From Wolbachia endosymbiont of Oedothorax gibbosus (GTDB lineage Bacteria > Pseudomonadota > Alphaproteobacteria > Rickettsiales > Anaplasmataceae): 64,000 bases of DNA. The stretch lies in NCBI RefSeq assembly GCF_936270435.1, contig NZ_OW370567.1, forward strand, positions 868,001 to 932,000, written 5' to 3'. Shown here one piece after another: positions 59,587 to 64,000 of this stretch (position 1 is the first letter of the stretch; each line of letters starts with the position of its first letter). The notes beneath the pieces were generated by a model, which made no database searches, was not told where the DNA came from, and worked only from the letters and a program-made list of their open reading frames with translations. A program made the translations under genes and the position numbers.

Positions 59587-60363
59587 CTACACAGATCGAC
59601 CCTTTTGTGAATCTGCGTTTCTACTTTCTTCAACTTGTTTTGCAAAAGATGTTTCCTGTTTCTGAAGCGGCTTAGCAATTTCGCGCACAACGGCAGTAAC
59701 TGCTGTTAAAAACGTTTTTAACAATGCACCTAAAGCTCCACCAACTGCTTCCCTGCCATATATATGGGCCTGCTTTTCGTTATCGTCAGCAGTTTCCCCT
59801 GCCCTCCTTCTTGGATCCATCCTATGAGCAATCACCGAAAACAACACTCCCCTGATTGAAGACTTCACTCGTTTTTTTGCTTCATCATCATGTGCTGTTT
59901 CATGTCCATGACTTAAGTGTTTAGCATTCGTTAGCTCCTTTTGTTGCTGGGCAAACATGCTACTTAATACTTCTTCTATCACTTGCTTCCTTCTCTTCTC
60001 TCTAACTCTTTTCATAGATTCTGATTTATCGCGAGTATGCTTTGTGGTTTCAAATTCTGCATCAATATCTTCAGACGCAGCCTGACTATATAAAGTCTCT
60101 ATGAGCCTGTCTATGCTTCGCTTTATTTGCATAGTCCTTTCGTAACTATCCGAATTATCAATTCCTTCGTCGATCTGATTTAGAATATCCTCAAAAGCTT
60201 TTAAATAGTCTTGAATATACTGTATTATGTATTGTTTATCTTCCTCTTTGTATTGTTCTTCTTGATTTTGCTGATTTTCATTTTCTAAACTTCTCTCTCT
60301 TCTGTCATTGTTATTTTCTTCAATATTACCATCGTCTTCTTCAAAAAAATCTTCATCGTTCAT
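59587..60363 (-). CDS. Acidic/basic hypothetical protein
   Basis: 258 aa, no recognised family. Residues 1-50 are extremely Asp/Glu/Asn/Gln-rich, 50-130 look helical, 115-150 are Lys/Arg-rich (KRVREKRRKQVIEEV), and a moderately hydrophobic segment lies near 205-232 (EAVGGALGALLKTFLTAVTAVV). It lies directly downstream of the GTA tail gene on the same strand (64-nt gap) but does not resemble g10 or later GTA products. Confidence 0.65.
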   Translation of the reverse strand: MNDEDFFEEDDGNIEENNNDRRERSLENENQQNQEEQYKEEDKQYIIQYIQDYLKAFEDILNQIDEGIDNSDSYERTMQIKRSIDRLIETLYSQAASEDIDAEFETTKHTRDKSESMKRVREKRRKQVIEEVLSSMFAQQQKELTNAKHLSHGHETAHDDEAKKRVKSSIRGVLFSVIAHRMDPRRRAGETADDNEKQAHIYGREAVGGALGALLKTFLTAVTAVVREIAKPLQKQETSFAKQVEESRNADSQKGRSV

Positions 60364-60427
60364 AATTTTTTTAATTCAGTTAAAATCTTCACTAGTTACT
60401 AGTGTATATGAAAAAATTAAATTAACA

Positions 60428-60817
60428 TTAATGAAAAGCGTTTACAACTTCAGCACTAGTTAAAACTACAGTGAAGCTGTCAAAAGTAGTAGGATCATAA
60501 TACCTCTCATACAATTCAACTGAACATCTGAGCTTAATCTTTTCCTTAGCATTAAAACTAATTTCATAATCACTATTAGAGTTTAGCATAGCAGAATTAC
60601 GTAATAATTCATCAGCTAATACAGAGTCTAAAATTCCATTAATTTTTATCGTAATGTGTCTGCTCCCAGCAGAGTCCAATACTTTTCTCCAGCCGAAAGA
60701 GGAAATATCTTTTATCTCTTCTTTGTTATTACGCAAGGTAAACCTTAGGTTTCGTATATTATTTAACACAATAAAATTATTGTCATGATCTTTAATCTTT
60801 AGCTGTAATTTGCTCAT
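60428..60817 (-). CDS. GTA major tail protein (g9-like, TP901-1 family)
   Basis: 129 aa. The order of motifs (LQLKIKD near the start, IRNLRFTLRNNKEEIKDIS, GWRKVLDSAGSRHITIKINGI, LADELLRNSAMLNSNSDYEI, VVLTSAEVV) follows the major tail protein of the Rhodobacter gene transfer agent and TP901-1-type phages. The ATG at 60817 has AAAGGAGGT; a GTG at 60823 overlaps that Shine-Dalgarno. It follows the DUF3168 gene and precedes no tape-measure gene here. Confidence 0.75.
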   Translation of the reverse strand: MSKLQLKIKDHDNNFIVLNNIRNLRFTLRNNKEEIKDISSFGWRKVLDSAGSRHITIKINGILDSVLADELLRNSAMLNSNSDYEISFNAKEKIKLRCSVELYERYYDPTTFDSFTVVLTSAEVVNAFH

Positions 60818-60922
60818 TATCACCTCCTTTTATTAAAATATCAAAATTAATTGTTGAATGTAAAATTTCATCATGCTGATCCATAGCACAATTATAGCAC
60901 TTCTCATAATAATCCGAACAGA

Positions 60923-61405
60923 TCATAGAAAGGCAGAATCAACAGCATGACGAAAAGACTTGAATAGAGGAATGTTTTTCCTGACTCTGTTTTTTATAGC
61001 AAACCAATGATGTTCAATTTTGTTAAAATCTGGAGAATACGGTGGCAGATACAAAATTTCTGCACCAATCCCTTTAGCAAGCTTAATGATCTTATCAGAC
61101 TTATGAAAAGTAGCATTGTCAAGAATGACAGTTTGTCCAGGTTCCAAGGTCGGTATCAAAAATTGCTCAAACCATCCATTAAAAATATCCATATTACAGT
61201 GGCCTTCAAAGGTTAATGGAGCAACTATTTTTCTTTCACTTAAAGCTGCAATCATACTGATTCGTTGAGTTTTCTTCCCAGATTTTAGGGCATAAAACCG
61301 CTGTCCCTTCTGACAATATCCATAGGGGTAGTCTTCAGTGTTGTCAATGCCAGACTCATCTATATACACTAAGTTTTTAGGTTCTTTTGTTGCTATAATT
61401 TTCAA
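60923..61405 (-). CDS. IS630 transposase, ORF B (DDE catalytic part)
   Basis: 160 aa, same protein as 24415-24897, in the -1 frame relative to ORF A, with a 4-nt overlap. Confidence 0.92.
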   Translation of the reverse strand: MKIIATKEPKNLVYIDESGIDNTEDYPYGYCQKGQRFYALKSGKKTQRISMIAALSERKIVAPLTFEGHCNMDIFNGWFEQFLIPTLEPGQTVILDNATFHKSDKIIKLAKGIGAEILYLPPYSPDFNKIEHHWFAIKNRVRKNIPLFKSFRHAVDSAFL

Positions 61406-61782
61406 GAATTTAGCACGTTTTTCTTCGCTTCTTTCCTTGTACCCATAGGTCTTTTTTTGCGTGTAAATCCAATTTTTTTCAGGGCTCGGTGGATAGTTTG
61501 GATACTAACGTTGCTCCAAAGTTTAGCCATTTCCAATAGAGTCTTTCCTCCGTTTTCTCTGGCAAATTTAGCAAAGGCATCCCAGTCGGTAATTTTGTGA
61601 TTGTAACCTCCATTTCCAAGTTTTTTTGATTGAAAGTCACCTGTTTCTTTTCTTCTTTGCTGCCACTCCCACAAAGTAGTTCGTCCAATTTTAAATCTTG
61701 CTGCCACTGTTTCTCTGCTTTCTCCCTCGTCTAGAGCTTCCATTGCTTTTTTCCTTAAGTCATAACTATATGCTGCTGGCAT
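61402..61782 (-). CDS. IS630 transposase, ORF A (helix-turn-helix part)
   Basis: About 126 aa, same protein as 24038-24418. An in-frame GTG at 61794 is the alternative start. Joined to ORF B by a -1 shift. Confidence 0.9.
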   Translation of the reverse strand: MPAAYSYDLRKKAMEALDEGESRETVAARFKIGRTTLWEWQQRRKETGDFQSKKLGNGGYNHKITDWDAFAKFARENGGKTLLEMAKLWSNVSIQTIHRALKKIGFTRKKRPMGTRKEAKKNVLNS

Positions 61783-62149
61783 ACCTACCTTCACTACTAC
61801 AAATCCTTATTTTACCTTATTTGGACTATTATGAAAAGTACTATATTCTCTAAAACAGCCTCATTATTAATGCTCTTAAGTATCAAGTTAACATGCTTTG
61901 TAATGGCAAACAAACTATATGATAAGTATATATGTCGCATGAAAATCTTGCCTTTGTAGCAAAATTGGACAGCATATGCAGGTTATTATAATTCACTACG
62001 CGCAATCTTAGGTAAGGAATGGTGACCTGTTTAGGTAAGTAGTCATAAATGTTAGTAACATATTTCCTTAAATCAGAGTTTGCTTTTAGTGCTGCATAAA
62101 TGCTACTGTATAACTCGTTTATAGCTTGAATTTTTTTCATAATTAACCC

Positions 62150-62438
62150 TCACAGACACGGCTATTGCAATTTGCAGGTGGCAGATTCCAGTCTGGAATC
62201 CAGCTTTTTCATCCAAGACGGTGTCATTCCAGTGCTTGACACTGGAATCCAGCCTTCCCGCAATCTCATCAAAAACGTTGTAACCATTTTCTATGCTAGT
62301 TTGCTTGTTAGCGACCTGGATCCCAGACTGGGATGACACCATCATAAAGGAACCAGTGTCAGCTACTTTCATGACACCCTTCTGGTGGGCCCAAATCGCA
62401 ATGTTCGTACAGATAAGTTCTTGGATGACAAGAAAGAG
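62150..62438. repeat. Repeat block in the position expected for GTA g7
   Basis: Palindromic units: GGAATCCAGCTTTTTCATCC..., CATTCCAGTGCTTGACACTGGAATCCAG (62225-62253), GGATCCCAGACTGGGATGACA (62319-62339), CGCAATGTTCGTACAG (62396-62411). The ORF through it (62103-62372) is only repeat DNA. In GTA order a head-tail adaptor gene (g7) should lie between g6 and g8; none is left. Confidence 0.75.
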
Positions 62439-62987
62439 CTACAAAACAACTCGCAGTTCGCGAAATGGAGAATACACCTTCTTCACTTCAGACAAATGGC
62501 TACTTACCCCCGATTCACGATCTTTGTAAATAGCAGAAACATGCCGCATAATACCGAGTTTTATCTGCTCAGGAACATTGTCATAACCAGCTTCGTATAC
62601 AACATCAACTCTTATTGCATTTAAGTAATTGAAAAATTCAACGTAGCTTCCTACATCACTAAAATAATACTTAAGTGTTCTCTTCTCTTGACCTTTAGAC
62701 ATCATTGCAGTAGCCAATACTATCTTACTCACAGGGCCATAGCTTAAATAGATCCTACGAGGTACATAATCTTCATATGAAACTTGCCATGTTTGTTTCA
62801 CCAGTGACTTTTCCATATGCCACTCAGCATAATCAGTTGCCATAAAAATTAGATCTGAAATCAACTTATCATCTTGATCGTTCTCAATGCGTAAAAAAGA
62901 TTTAACCTCTTCTAAAGTAACTGGAAAAGATTCAGGCTTAGATTTACGTTGCACATGTATTCTTGGTGAAGTAGATCTTATTGACAT
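62439..62987 (-). CDS. GTA g6-like head-tail connector (phiE125 gp8 / gp6 family)
   Basis: 182 aa. VTLEEVKSFLRIENDQDDKLISDLIFMATDYAE is the typical start of gp6-like connector proteins, followed by a WQVSYEDY...YGPVSKIV region, VDVVYEAGYDNVPEQIKLGIMRHVSAIYKDR, and a C-terminal YSPFRE. It forms part of the connector ring between portal and tail. AAGGAGGG before the ATG. The stop lies inside the neighbouring repeat zone but the domain is complete. Confidence 0.82.
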   Translation of the reverse strand: MSIRSTSPRIHVQRKSKPESFPVTLEEVKSFLRIENDQDDKLISDLIFMATDYAEWHMEKSLVKQTWQVSYEDYVPRRIYLSYGPVSKIVLATAMMSKGQEKRTLKYYFSDVGSYVEFFNYLNAIRVDVVYEAGYDNVPEQIKLGIMRHVSAIYKDRESGVSSHLSEVKKVYSPFRELRVVL

Positions 62988-63010
62988 AATAACCCTCCTT
63001 TTTTGTATAT

Positions 63011-63070
63011 AGCTAGAATAAGTAAGGTTTACCTCGTGACAGCGTGGGGCAAATCTTACTTACTTTAGCT
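63011..63070. other. 20-bp imperfect hairpin between GTA g6 and a hypothetical gene
   Basis: Arms 63011-63030 and 63051-63070 match at 17 of 20 positions when folded (two of the three differences are G-U pairs on the plus-strand RNA), with a 20-nt GC-richer loop. No T tract follows. Regulatory or mobile-element origin unclear. Confidence 0.5.
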
Positions 63071-63117
63071 ATGCAGTTTGTATTCAATATTAAGTTGCAG
63101 CAGCAACTCTGAGTGCT

Positions 63118-63429
63118 TTACCGTACGAACATATTGAGAAGAGAACGTATTAAAGCTGTTTCTCCTTTTTTATTGATAAAATTTGCACTTATAGCATATT
63201 CAACTAGGCTGGATTTTAGTAGATTGACATTTTGAGAATGAATATTATTGAAGACGGAGTTTAACTCTTTAGCAAGCAGACTGCGAAATTTTTGCACACT
63301 ATCATATGCGATATTTTCAAGTTCATGTGCAAATTTATCTTGAGCTATAGTTGTTATATCTTCAATTTCCTTATCAAACTCCTCTAGCTTTTTTCCCTTA
63401 CTCTTAGAGCTTTTCGTAAAAGTTTTCAT
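63118..63429 (-). CDS. Hypothetical protein, about 103 aa, perhaps truncated
   Basis: No family recognised. Lys/Ser-rich N-terminus (KTFTKSSKSKGKK) and a helical body; the C-terminus NMFVR coincides with an ATGTTCGTACGG run resembling the dispersed repeat, so the original end may have been lost. ATG at 63429 preferred over an upstream TTG (63444). Confidence 0.4.
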   Translation of the reverse strand: MKTFTKSSKSKGKKLEEFDKEIEDITTIAQDKFAHELENIAYDSVQKFRSLLAKELNSVFNNIHSQNVNLLKSSLVEYAISANFINKKGETALIRSLLNMFVR

Positions 63430-63526
63430 ATCAATTAAACTCAACTACTATTATGATTATAATGACAATGAAAAACTACCGAAGTAAAAAATTCACACTA
63501 CTGTGTAACTTACAAATACTTTTTAC

Positions 63527-63555
63527 TAGATTCCAGCGTTACGCGCTGGAATCTA
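63527..63555. repeat. Single palindromic repeat unit
   Basis: TAGATTCCAGCG-TTACG-CGCTGGAATCTA: a 12-bp perfect hairpin between two genes. Confidence 0.75.
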
Positions 63556-63577
63556 TAGCAAGTGTACAAATTAAATT

Positions 63578-64000
63578 TTACAAACACCGTTGTGCTGAAC
63601 CTTGAATATCCACTTCTTTCAATTCAGTGTCAGGAGCGATGGGTTTTGATATTGTGTATGTAATGCCACCTGCTATCAGTGCAGATACCACAGAAGCTGC
63701 AACTATTAATAGAACAAACAATCCGAAAGCAATACTAAGAGCAGCACCTACTACTAACATAGCTGCAAGGCTCGTATAGACAACTTTTGGGGAAAATTGT
63801 CTTTTTCCTACTTTTTCTAGTGATACTTCATTTGTTTGAGAATGCTGACTTTTCATTTTTTCTGATTCACCCTTACTTAAGTCCTTTTTATTCTTAATTT
63901 TTTCTTCCAAAAGTTTTATTATTTTGTCGTTCTGACTGCACTTAGCAAGAAATAAATAATCTAATCCATCTTTATCTTGTGCTTCAAGGTTTGCTCCACT
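63578..64000 (-). CDS. Ankyrin-repeat protein, 3' part (runs off the window)
   Basis: The frame stays open to the window end. The first residues visible (SGANLEAQDKDGLDYLFLAK) are the end of an ankyrin repeat, followed by a charged linker (EEKIKNKKDLSKGESEK), one long hydrophobic hairpin region (about 75 to 115 codons from the edge; YTSLAAMLVVGAALSIAFGL...VSALIAGGITYTI) and a short polar tail. Same architecture as the other ankyrin genes here: repeats, then C-terminal membrane helices. Confidence 0.75.
   Translation of the reverse strand, partial: SGANLEAQDKDGLDYLFLAKCSQNDKIIKLLEEKIKNKKDLSKGESEKMKSQHSQTNEVSLEKVGKRQFSPKVVYTSLAAMLVVGAALSIAFGLFVLLIVAASVVSALIAGGITYTISKPIAPDTELKEVDIQGSAQRCL

Larger units (their letters stand above)
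60897..61841 (-). mobile_element. IS630/Tc1-type insertion sequence, copy 2
   Basis: 945 bp between TA dinucleotides (60895-60896, 61842-61843); identical layout to copy 1 at 24 kb but inverted. Interrupts the DUF3168 gene. Confidence 0.94.
60792..62140 (-). pseudogene. GTA g8-like DUF3168 tail-completion gene, frameshifted and IS-interrupted
   Basis: The first frame (62140 to about 61890) reads MKKIQAINELYSSIYAALK...IYDYLPKQVTIPYLRL...FSCDIYTYH and runs into a stop. A second frame continues as SLFAITKHVNLILKSINNEA up to the IS630 insertion, and beyond it a third frame reads CAMDQHDEILHSTINFDILIK, the family C-terminus. So at least two indels plus the IS. GAGGGTT precedes the ATG. The gene would connect head and tail in a GTA/siphovirus particle. 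Confidence 0.7.

Noticed and set aside
62103..62372. 89-codon ORF on the minus strand, possible GTA g7
   Set aside because: Its sequence is the translation of palindromic repeats (VSSQSGIQ, ETGICHLQIAIA-like peptides that recur in such DNA), with no head-tail adaptor features.

Overview
The window is a piece of a Wolbachia chromosome (Rickettsiales, Anaplasmataceae), most likely an arthropod strain. The evidence is AT-rich DNA with an alphaproteobacterial core gene set, ankyrin-repeat genes, a VirB2-like pilin, many insertion sequences (IS982, IS630, IS5, IS4 and IS66 types), and large numbers of short palindromic repeats of the 'TGTCATCCCAGTG...CACTGGGATGACA' kind in intergenic DNA and once inside a gene. 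The strain cannot be named from this window alone. I found no rRNA, tRNA or CRISPR array.

Layout. 0-7.5 kb: VirB2-like pilin, mrp, pyrB, a small membrane protein, a Fe(III)-binding periplasmic protein, a repeat-rich gap holding a noncoding two-module element with a clear promoter, and a 667-aa membrane protein with a degenerate HAD-like N-terminus. 7.5-9.8 kb: an IS982 element nested in an identical IS982, itself inside a dispersed repeat. 9.8-23.3 kb: housekeeping (nadK, rpmE, fabD, gpmI, the coxB-coxA-ctaB operon with a tiny membrane ORF, rnhA, an AsmA-like protein, lepA). 23.3-28.2 kb: repeats, an IS630 copy, an ankyrin protein and a Bcr/CflA-type MFS exporter. 28.2-32.3 kb: an unknown gene and a frameshifted homologue of the gene transfer agent (GTA) host-specificity/TIM-barrel tail protein. 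32.3-46.4 kb: an unknown membrane protein, dcd, a decayed IS5-type element, the second copy of the noncoding element, a D-Ala-D-Ala carboxypeptidase, a paired SMR exporter, an 11-repeat ankyrin protein, prfB with its programmed frameshift, mgtE, a third IS982, trkH and an unknown membrane protein. 46.4-50.4 kb: an IS graveyard with IS5-type elements inserted in IS66 and IS4 remnants. 50.4-59.5 kb: pleD, tatB, the large NAD-glutamate dehydrogenase and clpB. 59.5-64 kb: an unknown acidic protein, a GTA remnant (major tail protein, IS-disrupted DUF3168 gene, gp6/gp8-like connector), a small hypothetical, and an ankyrin gene running off the window edge.

How the genes fit together. The metabolic genes are typical of a reduced intracellular bacterium: glutamate catabolism by NAD-GDH feeding aerobic respiration through cytochrome oxidase, pyrimidine synthesis (pyrB, dcd), fatty-acid initiation (fabD), glycolysis/gluconeogenesis (gpmI), and Mg, K and Fe uptake. 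pleD, ankyrin proteins and VirB2 are the candidates for signalling and host interaction. Two separate blocks, 29-32 kb and 60.4-63 kb, hold homologues of GTA genes g15 and g6, g8, g9 in the usual order within each block; g8 and g15 are damaged.

The most unusual points are the pair of divergent, inverted, about 430-460 bp noncoding elements that keep a TTGACA-17-TATNAT-like promoter at the same end (4.5-5.0 kb and 35.7-36.2 kb), the long perfect hairpin upstream of coxB, a palindromic element translated inside NAD-GDH, the A-tract frameshift in the GTA tail gene, and the nested IS982 pair with readable target duplications.
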